A DNA stretch of 57,917 nt, from positions 1-57,917 of the forward strand of contig NZ_LAHA01000049.1 of assembly GCF_002608075.1 (NCBI RefSeq). The letters are read 5' to 3'. A program made the translations under genes and the position numbers. The notes under the pieces were generated by a model. That model saw only the letters and a list, made by a program, of their open reading frames with translations. It was not told the DNA's origin and searched no databases. This DNA is from Nostoc linckia z4. Lineage in GTDB: Bacteria; Cyanobacteriota; Cyanobacteriia; Cyanobacteriales; Nostocaceae. Positions 42,037 to 51,400 of this stretch are shown here, piece after piece; within the stretch, counting starts at the first letter, position 1; each line of letters opens with the position of its first letter.

Positions 42037-43293
42037 ATGACTAATTCTAAAATTCCGCTTTGGAAACCGCTAACTGTACGCAACTTTTTACTTTTGTACA
42101 TTGGTGAAACTGTTTCGCTTTTAGGTGACCAGTTTTATATCGTTGCATTGCCTTGGTTAACAATACAGTTAACTAACTCTGGGATCGTGTTGGGTACTAT
42201 GTTAATGAGTGCAGCAGTTCCCCGTGCTGTTTTGATGCTGGTTGGTGGTGTGGTGAGCGATCGCTTTTCACCGCGATTAGTAATGTTTGTTGCTAATGCT
42301 TTGCGTGGTTTACTAGTCGTTTTATTTGCAACAATCGTTGCGCTTAAAATGACTCAACTATGGCATATTTACTTTTTTGCTGCTAGCTTCGGCATATTTG
42401 ATGGCTTTTTTATACCTGCATCTAAATCGATTATTCCTAGTCTGGTATCAAAGGAACAGTTAATAGCAAGTAATACTTTAAGCCAAGGAACTTCCCAACT
42501 GATTTTGCTAATTGGGCCAGCTTTGGGTGGTTTGCTGATTGCAACTGCTGGTATTGAAGTAGCATTTGTAATTGATGGGATAACTTTTGCTATCACAACT
42601 ATCACGCTTTTGCTGATGAAGGAAACAACAGCAAAAGCAACAGCATTGCATGGGGAATTAAATCAAAATTCTGCTTCAACTAAAAAAACTATGAGTTTGA
42701 TTGCTGGTATGCGTGAGGGATTTTACTACGCATGGCGCAATCAGCCTTTGAGAATCTTTTTGCTGGTAATGGTAATTCTCAATTTTCTATTTATTGGGCC
42801 ATTACAAGTTGGGATGACTTCACTAGCTCATAGTCGCTTTCCAGGTGGTGCAGTAGCTTTAGGAATTATGCAATCAGCTTGGGGTGGTGGTGGGTTAATA
42901 GGAACACTCACACCTCAATTTGTGCCAAATCTTCCTAACATCGGAGTTTTACTGTTAACTATTGCCAGTGTTCAAGGCTTTGGTTTATTTTTACTTGGCT
43001 TTATTGGCAATATAACACTAGCTAGTATGACAATTGCAGTGCTGGGATTTTGCAGTTGTATTTTTACTGTGGTGGGAATTACTTGGATTCAGAAACAAAC
43101 TAAACCCGAAATGTTAGGAAGAGTGATGAGCTTGGGAATGTTTTCTGCTTTTGGTATTGCTCCTATTTCCTTTGCTTTGGCTGGTATTTTAGTGAATTTA
43201 AATCTGACAATTATGTTTACTGTTGCGGGTAGCATTATGTTGATTACAAGTCTTTCTTTGGCGGCGAATTCATCAGTTCGTAAGATTAGTTAA
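42037..43293 (+). CDS. MFS exporter (EntS-like) of the metallophore cluster
   Basis: The 418-residue protein has about 12 membrane helices and resembles the MFS_3/EntS group of siderophore exporters (LLYIGETVSLLGDQFYIVAL; then LPWLTIQLTNSG at the start; VVSDRFSPRLVMFVANALRG at the helix 2-3 loop; IPSLVSKEQLIASNTLSQGT). It lies between the acyl ligase and the TauD-like gene, so export of the assembled product is the natural role. The ATG is the last part of an AATGACT heptamer tract (41998-42045), and no ribosome site is visible. The repeat appears to supply the start MTNS. Confidence 0.88.
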   Translation: MTNSKIPLWKPLTVRNFLLLYIGETVSLLGDQFYIVALPWLTIQLTNSGIVLGTMLMSAAVPRAVLMLVGGVVSDRFSPRLVMFVANALRGLLVVLFATIVALKMTQLWHIYFFAASFGIFDGFFIPASKSIIPSLVSKEQLIASNTLSQGTSQLILLIGPALGGLLIATAGIEVAFVIDGITFAITTITLLLMKETTAKATALHGELNQNSASTKKTMSLIAGMREGFYYAWRNQPLRIFLLVMVILNFLFIGPLQVGMTSLAHSRFPGGAVALGIMQSAWGGGGLIGTLTPQFVPNLPNIGVLLLTIASVQGFGLFLLGFIGNITLASMTIAVLGFCSCIFTVVGITWIQKQTKPEMLGRVMSLGMFSAFGIAPISFALAGILVNLNLTIMFTVAGSIMLITSLSLAANSSVRKIS

Positions 43294-43465
43294 TACCAAT
43301 TCTGTATGAAGATGCATTTTATTTTTTTAACGAACCGCCAAGTACGCCAAGTACGCCAAGGTAAGAGTTTGAGAGAGTTTAGCGCAGCTTTATCAAGAAA
43401 CGGTATTAGGGGGATCTTCAATAATAAATATTCAAGCCGACCTACTTATAGCAAGCGAGAAAACT

Positions 43466-44344
43466 ATGAAAGTTCAATATCAAGACAATCAGCGAATGGG
43501 AGTTGTTGTTTATGAATTTAATCATAAAACTGCTTCAGAGCAAGATATTGAGGATTTGAAGCAACTGATATATGAATACAAAATTGTTGTACTCAAAGAG
43601 CAAGATTTATCACCTGATGAGTATTGTGATTTTGGATATCGTCTTGGGGAGGTAGAGAAATACTATCAACCAATGTATCACCATCCCGAAAGGGAAGAGA
43701 TTTTTGTTTCCTCTAATGTTGCTGAAAATGGTCAGCAAGTTGGAGTTCCGAAGACTGGTAAATTTTGGCACGCTGATTATGCATTTATGCCGAGGCCATT
43801 TGCGTTTTCAATGGTATATCCTCAGATTCTTCCTAGTAAGGAGCGTGGCACTTACTTTATTAATATGTCCAAAGTATATCAAAGTTTACCAGATGACCTG
43901 AAAGCGATCGCCAATCAATCGAGTTCTTATCACAGTGTCAGACGTTTTTTTAAAATTCGTCCCGAAGATGTTTATCGTCCAATTTCAGAAATCTTGGACG
44001 AAATTGAACGAGTTACTCCTCCCGTAAAACATCCAACAACCTTTATTCATCCCATTACAGGAGAACCCATCCTCTACATTAGCGAAGGGTTCACTTATCG
44101 CATAGATGATTTAGAGGGAAAACCCCAAGATATAAATATTCTCCAAAAATTGTTGACTCATTCCGGCCAATTAGACAAAACTTTTCAATATCCATTAATC
44201 GAACATCATGAATTTGAATTAGGAGATGTGCGGATTTGGGATAATCGCTCTTTAGTTCATTGCGCTCACTATGCTGCAAATTCTGAACCAGCCGTCACAT
44301 TTCGATTAACCCTACACGATAGCTATCCATTTTATCAAATATAG
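43466..44344 (+). CDS. Fe(II)/2-oxoglutarate TauD-fold oxidase, ScoE-like isonitrile synthase
   Basis: The 292-residue protein has the TauD-family metal site FWHADYAF (His102, Asp104) and distal SLVHCAHY (His265), with the co-substrate arginine at 280 (VTFRLTLHD). In ScoE, as I recall it, the ligands are His132, Asp134, His295 and Arg310, with Tyr97, Tyr101, Lys193 and Arg157 lining the pocket. All eight match here at a constant offset of 30 (Tyr67, Tyr71, Lys163, Arg127). ScoE converts an (R)-3-(carboxymethylamino) fatty acid into the 3-isonitrile acid by oxidation and decarboxylation of the glycine unit. The neighbouring ScoD-, ScoB- and ScoC-like genes support the same reaction here. A generic taurine-type dioxygenase is the alternative. 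Confidence 0.85.
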   Translation: MKVQYQDNQRMGVVVYEFNHKTASEQDIEDLKQLIYEYKIVVLKEQDLSPDEYCDFGYRLGEVEKYYQPMYHHPEREEIFVSSNVAENGQQVGVPKTGKFWHADYAFMPRPFAFSMVYPQILPSKERGTYFINMSKVYQSLPDDLKAIANQSSSYHSVRRFFKIRPEDVYRPISEILDEIERVTPPVKHPTTFIHPITGEPILYISEGFTYRIDDLEGKPQDINILQKLLTHSGQLDKTFQYPLIEHHEFELGDVRIWDNRSLVHCAHYAANSEPAVTFRLTLHDSYPFYQI

Positions 44345-44548
44345 AACAATTGCATTCTCACTGCTCAATTTAGCCCTCATTTTCTCATTCTTCTTTGCGC
44401 CTACCCTTCGGGAACGTTTTCAACGAATGCGCCTTTGCGTCAGCTTTTAAAACGAATACTCAACAACGCCAAAATATTTGCAAAAAGTCTAATCTAGAGG
44501 TTTATAACCTGCTCATAATTATTGGTCATTTAATCAGGATAAAATATC

Positions 44549-45106
44549 ATGTTAAAATTTCAAGATTCAAGTCAACAAAGCGTCAAACAAAATAGCATCC
44601 ACATCAATAATGATGATATCTTACTAACACAAGTCCTCAAACCTTATAAAGCTAATTGTCACTATCTCAAATCTGCTGAAGTAATTAAAGAGGGAGATCC
44701 TCAGCATGGGGGACGTGTAATCGGACGATGTGAGTTCTCGATTCCAGAATCATGTTATATCGATGACACTGGTCATTTTAATTCAGTGGAATTCAATATT
44801 TGCTATAACCAAATGATGTATTATGTCATAGCTAAATCTGTGAAAGAAAGACTGATGGCATCATTTCAGTCTTGGACTATGACAGATTATTGGAATAAAC
44901 AGTTACCAGATATTTATATTGTAAATTTTGAAAGTTCTTTTCGCCGTGCTATGCAGTCTTCTCAGTTTTGGGGTGAAATTGAGTTTACTAATATTCGGCT
45001 CAGGTCGGGGATGATGTATATAGTTACTAACTGTCGTTATTGGGATGATAAAGGTGGTAATTGCAGTGGTAGTGTGAAGTTGGTGATTGTGAATTCTCCG
45101 GGATAG
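44549..45106 (+). CDS. FcoT/ScoD-like hot-dog fold thioesterase (glycine adduct forming)
   Basis: The 185-residue protein is the size of mycobacterial FcoT (Rv0098) and shares its signature: LKPYKANCHY (Tyr33) and CYIDDTGHFNSVEFNICYNQ followed by MMYY (Tyr70, Asn78, Asn87, Tyr91). The Tyr-Asn-Asn-Tyr spacing of 8, 9 and 4 equals that of FcoT's active-site residues as I recall them. In the isonitrile lipopeptide pathway this enzyme adds glycine to an enoyl-ACP and releases the 3-(carboxymethylamino) acid that ScoE oxidises. AGGAT lies eight bases upstream of the ATG. The ACP gene follows 53 bases later, separated by a GCAGAGGCGCAAAG repeat. Confidence 0.85.
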   Translation: MLKFQDSSQQSVKQNSIHINNDDILLTQVLKPYKANCHYLKSAEVIKEGDPQHGGRVIGRCEFSIPESCYIDDTGHFNSVEFNICYNQMMYYVIAKSVKERLMASFQSWTMTDYWNKQLPDIYIVNFESSFRRAMQSSQFWGEIEFTNIRLRSGMMYIVTNCRYWDDKGGNCSGSVKLVIVNSPG

Positions 45107-45159
45107 ATTTTTTCACGCAGAGGCGCAAAGAAGAGAACGCAATATTTTGCTGGGATAGT

Positions 45160-45450
45160 ATGTCTAAAATTGCATTTTTTACAGCTTATATTCAAGAAGA
45201 AATAGCTCAGGTAATTGGGATAGAGACATCTGATTTGGATGTGAAAATGTCTTTAAATTATTTGGGATTGGATTCATTAATTGCTGTCAAACTGAGAAAT
45301 AAGTTTAGAAAAGAGTTGTCAGTAGATGTTCCAGCAGTCAAGTTTTTAGAGGATACTAATGTTGCAAGTTTGGCAATATTAGTCAATGAATTGAGTGCAA
45401 ATGCTGAATCAAAAATAGATGACGATGAGTGGTTGGAAGGAGAATTATGA
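45160..45450 (+). CDS. Stand-alone acyl carrier protein (ScoB-like)
   Basis: The 96-residue protein has a four-helix carrier fold with the phosphopantetheine serine in YLGLDSLIAVKLRN (Ser39). It has an acidic C-terminal extension (ESKIDDDEWLEGEL). It matches the carrier that bears the acyl, enoyl and isonitrile acyl chain in isonitrile lipopeptide pathways. Its stop overlaps the NRPS start (ATGA at 45447-45450), so it is translationally coupled with the first NRPS, and the GGAAGGAG ribosome site of the NRPS lies in its last codons. A phosphopantetheinyl transferase is not encoded nearby. Confidence 0.92.
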   Translation: MSKIAFFTAYIQEEIAQVIGIETSDLDVKMSLNYLGLDSLIAVKLRNKFRKELSVDVPAVKFLEDTNVASLAILVNELSANAESKIDDDEWLEGEL

Positions 45451-48400
45451 ATTTAGTTGAGTTTCTCACACAACTCTCGCAACAGAATATAGAATTGTGG
45501 GTTGAAGATGATAAACTGCGTTATCGCGGTCGCAAAGAAGGATTAACTTCTACAGTTTTAAATCAAATTAAGCAGCATAAAACAGAAATTATCGATTTGC
45601 TGCGCCAAGGTTTTCATATTTCTAAATCTTATCCTCTGACTTATGGTCAGCAAGGTTTATGGTTTTTGTATAAACTTGCACCCACAAGTGCAGCTTATAA
45701 TGTGGCTTTTACGGCTCGTATTTGCTCTCATTTAAATATTCCGGCTTTACAACAAGCGTTTCAACAGTTAGTAAATCGTCATCCGACTCTCCGCACAACA
45801 TTTGCACAAAAGGATGGCGAACCTTTTCAAGAGGTTCATGAATACCAAGAAGTTGATTTTGAAAATATTGACGCTTCAGCTAAAAATGAAGATGAGTTGA
45901 TAAGCCAAGTCATAGCAGCATATCAGCGTCCCTTTGATTTGGAAAAAGGTAATTTATTGCGGGTAAATTTATTTACTTGTTCTGAAGAGAATTATCTAAT
46001 ATTACTAACCATACATCACATTGTGATTGATGGTTTTTCCTTGGGAATTATTCTTGATGAGTTGCGTTTGCTCTACGAAGCAGAAAATACAGGTCGAGTT
46101 ATATCGTTACCTGCTATTAAGTACCAATATCAAGACTTTGTACAGTGGCAAAGAAATATTTTAGCAAGTTCTGTGGGGGATGAATTATGGAATTACTGGC
46201 GCGAACAATTAGCGGGTGAGTTACCCATTTTAAAATTACCAACAGACCGACCGCGACCACCAATTCAAAGCTATCGGGGAGCTTCTCATACTTTTGAAAT
46301 AAATCAAGAGTTGACTTCTCAACTACGAGAAATGGCGAAAGCTCAAGGCGCAACTCTTTATATGACTTTGTTAACCGCCTTTCAAGTGTTGCTTTACCGC
46401 TTGTCTGGTCAGGAAGATATCATCGTGGGTGCGCCTATTGAGGGGAGAAGTCAGCCGCAATTTGCGGAAACTGTGGGTTTTTTCGTTAATATGCTGGCTT
46501 TGCGGGTGAATTTGGCTGGTAATCCCACATTTTCTCAGCTTTTAACTCAAGTCCGCCAGACTGTATTAGATGCGATCGCTCATCAAGATTATCCCTCTAC
46601 TTTACTAATTGAGCGATGCCTTCGGCGTTCGCGTAGCGTCTCGAAGAGAGCGCAGCTATCGCAACTCAACCGCGATCCGAGTCTTCCTGGTTTGTTTCGC
46701 GTTTCTTTTAATTTGTTAAAGCTCAGTGAAATTGCGAAAGATTACGAACTATCTATATCTGATAAAACTAAAGCCAGAGAAAATTGGGGCGGGTTAACTT
46801 TAGAACCTTTTGTGATTCCCCAGCAAGAAGGACAGAATGATTTAGTCTTCGATATGATGGAGACGATTGAATCATTAATTGGTATTTTAAGATACAACAC
46901 CGATTTATTTGATGCCACGACAATTAGCAGGATAGCGAATCATTTTCAAACTTTACTCGCAGGGATTATTGCTAATCCCCAACAACAAATTGCTTTTTTA
47001 CCTCTGCTAACGGAAGCTGAAGCAAATCATTTGTTGTGTAAGTGGAACAACAACCAAGTCGAGTATCCCCAAGATATAGTTATTCATCAGTTGTTTGAGA
47101 ACTGTGTGAAGCAGCAACCAAACGCGGTTGCGGTGGTATTTCCAAATGTAGAGACGTTTCATGAAACGTCTCTACAATTAACGTATCAACAATTAAACAG
47201 CAAAGCGAACCAACTAGCACACTACCTGCGTTCATTGGGTATAGGTGAAAATCAACTGGTGGGAATTTGTGTTGAACGTTCCCTAGAAATGATTGTTGCA
47301 TTATTGGGAGTTCTGAAAGCAGGTGGAGCTTATTTACCTTTAGATCCTGCGTATCCCGAAGAACGCTTGAATTTTATGCTGCGTGATTCCCAAGTATCGA
47401 TATTGCTGACGCAACAAAAATTAGTAGCAAGTTTACCAATAGAGGATTTAACTGTAGTTTGTTTAGATAAAGATTGGCAAGATATTTCCCAGGAAAGTGA
47501 AGAAAATTTAGTAGTTAATACTACATTTAAAGATTTAGCCTACGTGATTTACACATCAGGTTCTACAGGTAAATCTAAAGGAGTGGCGATCGCTCATCGT
47601 AGTTTGGTAAATGCGTTTTATGCTTGGGAAAAAGCTTATCAAATCCCATCTCTGACTAGTCATTTGCAAATGGCGAGTTTTGCTTTTGATGTGTTTTCAG
47701 GAGATGTAATTCGCACTCTTTGTAGTGGTGCTAAGTTGGTTTTATGTCCGCGTGAGTGGCTCTTAGAACCTGACAAATTGTATAAATTAATGTTGGTGGA
47801 GAAGATTGATAGCGCGGAGTTTGTTCCTGCTGTGTTGAGAAACTTGGTTGAGTATTTGCAAAGAACTCAGCAAAATCTCCACTTTATGAAATTGTTGGTA
47901 GTCGGTTCCGATAGTTTGTATGTGCAAGAATATCAAGAATTTCAGCGTTTTTGTGGCGAACAGACACGTTTAATTAATTCCTATGGGGTAACGGAAGCTT
48001 GTATTGATAGCACATATTTTGAGTTGGGGATGGGTAAATTAGGAAGTGGGTTGGTTCCTATTGGTCGTCCATTTGCGAACACGCAAGTTTATATTTTAGA
48101 TAGATATTTACAATTAGTTCCCATTGGGGTTGCGGGTGAATTATATATTGGTGGTGCTGGTTTGGCTCAAGGTTATTTCAATCGTCCTGATTTAACCAAA
48201 GAAAAATTTATCTCCTATTCTCCCCACAACTTTATTTTGTACAAAACGGGAGATTTAGCGCGTTATCTTCCTGACGGTAATATTGAATTACTCGGTCGCA
48301 TGGACGATCAAGTGAAGATTCGGGGTTTTAGAATTGAACTAGGGGAAATTGAAGCGGTTTTGAGTAGCCATCCCCAAGTTCAAGCAGCAGTAGTGATAAT

Positions 48401-51400
48401 TCGAGAACTGCAAACCGAGAATAAATCTATAGTTGGATATGTTGTTTCTCACCAACAGTCATTAACAACTAAGGAATTGCGTAACTTTCTCAAACAGAAG
48501 TTACCCGATTATATGATTCCCAGTGCGATCGCCATTCTGGAAACTTTACCTTTAACACCCAACGGTAAAATAGATCGGCGTGCTTTACCAATTCCAGATA
48601 TGGAACAGCATCGAGAAATAGATTTTGTTCCACCGCGCACCGCAACGGAAGAAGCGATCGCTAATATTATCGCCTCTGTTTTGAAACTCAAACAAGTAGG
48701 CATTCACGATAACTTTTTTGAATTGGGGGGACATTCTCTACTAGCGACTCAAGTAATTGCGCGATTACAACAAACCTTAAATATTGAGTTACCGTTACGC
48801 TCTTTGTTAGCATCTCCTACGGTGGCTGGATTGAGTGAAGCAGTGACATCTTCAACAAAGACAGAATCTTCAGTTAATTTACCAACAATTGTCCCCAATC
48901 CACAACAGTTATATCAACCTTTTCCCCTCACCGACATTCAACAAGCTTATTGGTTAGGACGTAATGAAGCTTTTGAATTAGGAAATATTGCTGCTCATGG
49001 TTATTTAGAATTAGATTGCCATCATTTAGATTTAACAAGATTAAATCAAGCTTGGCAAAAACTTATTTTGCGTCACGATATGCTGCGTGCTGTTATTTTA
49101 CCAGATGGTCAACAGCAAATTCTCTCAACAGTTCCGGCTTATGAAATCGAAGTTTTGGATTTGCAAGATTTAGAGGTGATGCGCGAGCAAATGTCCCATG
49201 AAGTTTTACCTGCGGAACAATGGCCTTTATTTAGAATTCGAGCTACACCTATAGATGAACAGCGTACCAGACTCCACCTCAGTTTTGATGCTTTGATTGC
49301 TGATGCTTGGAGTGTGTTTTTGCTGATGCGGGAGTGGTTACATCTATATAATAATTCTGAATTTGTATTACCATCCTTACAACTTTCCTTCCGCGATTAT
49401 GTGCTTGGAGAATCAACTTTAAAAAATACACCCCAATATCAACGTTCTCAAGAATATTGGTTTAATCGATTAGATAGCTTACCACCAGCACCCGAATTAC
49501 CTTTAGCAAAAAATCCCAATGGAGTTGCTAATCCTCGGTTTCAACGTCGCAGTTCTCAACTCTCGCCAGAACAATGGCGCAAATTACAACATCGCGCACA
49601 GCAATTTAACTTAACTACTTCGGGAGTTTTGTTAGCTGCTTTTGCAGAAATCCTCAGTCAATGGAGCAGAAATCCCAAATTTACGATTAATCTCACATTA
49701 TTTAAGCGTTTACCTTTACATCCCCAAGTAAATGAGATTGTGGGGGACTTTACTTCTTTGACACTTTTAGAAGTCGATTTTTCAATTCCTCAAAGCTTTA
49801 GCAACCACGCTCAACAATTACAGCAACAACTGTGGCAAGATTTAGATAACGGTTATATGAGTGGTTTGCAAGTACAGCGAGAACTTAGCCGTCAACGCCA
49901 AAGTTACCAATTTATGCCGGTGGTATTTACTAGTACTCTAGGTTTAGAATCACTCGGTCAGGATACATCAATATTAAGTCAGTTAGGGGAGATTGTTTAT
50001 AGTATCAGTCAAACCCCGCAAGTTTGGTTAGATAATCAAATCAGAGAGCAAAATGGAACTTTAATATTTAATTGGGATGCGGTGGAAGAACTTTTTCCCG
50101 CAGGTTTACTGGATGAGATGTTTGCTGCTTACTGCGATTTGCTTCAACGATTAATTACCTCAGATACAATTTGGAGTGCAAGTCAGGGAGAATTAGTACA
50201 ACGCACAATTGCAAATTATCCCACCGCAGATATTTATGAGGAAACTTTGCACAGTTTGTTTATCAAGCAAGTGCAAATTCAAGCTGATTCCCCAGCAGTC
50301 ATTACCCCAGAGCGTACCTTAACTTATCAGGAATTATACCAACGCGCTCTGCAATTAGCATCTCAACTGCGAGAATTGGGAGCAAGCACCGACAATGCAA
50401 TCGCTATTATCATGGAAAAAGGTTGGGAGCAAGTTGTCGCTGTACTAGGAATTTTAATCGCCGGTGCGGCTTATCTTCCCATAGATCCCGAATTACCAGC
50501 AGAACGACAATGGTATTTACTCACCCAAGGACAAGTTAAATTAATTGTCACTCAACCTCATCTTCAGCTATCTTTGCCATCAGGTGTTCAACAAGTATGT
50601 GTGGAAAGTCAACTCACACAAGATGAGAAAGATATCAAACTAGTCCAAAATCCCGATGATTTAGCTTACATTATCTACACTTCCGGTTCTACGGGTTTAC
50701 CCAAAGGCGTAGCGATCAATCATCGGGGTGCGGTAAATACCATTTTGGATATTAATCGACGTTTTGGGGTTAAATCGAGCGATCGCATCTTAGCTTTATC
50801 AGCATTAAACTTCGACCTTTCAGTTTACGACATCTTCGGTATGTTAGCGGCGGGAGGAACGATAGTTATTCCCTCAGCAGATCAAACCAAAGATCCCGCA
50901 CACTGGTTAGAGTTAATAGTATCTCAACAAATTACCTTGTGGAACTCAGTTCCAGCTTTGATGCAAATGTTGGTAGAATATCTCGCCAATCAACCGCAAC
51001 CATCATCTCTACGTTTAGCTTTGTTGAGTGGAGATTGGCTACCTCTCAATTTACCAAATCAAATCCAAAAATTGTGGACAAATATCCAAGTCGTGAGTTT
51101 AGGAGGAGCAACAGAAGCCTCAATTTGGTCAATTTACTATCCAATTAACCAAGTAGATCCTAACTGGAAAAGTATTCCTTACGGCAAACCACTCGCTAAT
51201 CAACAAGTATATGTATTAAATCATAATTTGCAGCAAACTCCTGTTTGGGTAACGGGACAACTATATATTGGCGGTATCGGTTTAGCAAAAGGTTACTGGA
51301 AAGACGCAGAAAAAACAAATGCTAGTTTCATTATTCATCCAGTTACCAAAGAAAAATTATATAAAACAGGCGACTTGGGACGTTATTTACCCGATGGGAA

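Noticed and set aside
43306..43515. 69-residue frame before the ScoE-like gene
   Set aside because: It is formed by CAAGTACGCCAAG repeats and overlaps the true gene in another frame.
44395..44595. 66-residue frame between the oxidase and the FcoT-like gene
   Set aside because: It starts in a GGGAACGTTTTCAACGAATGCGCC repeat and overlaps the FcoT-like start; no family resemblance.
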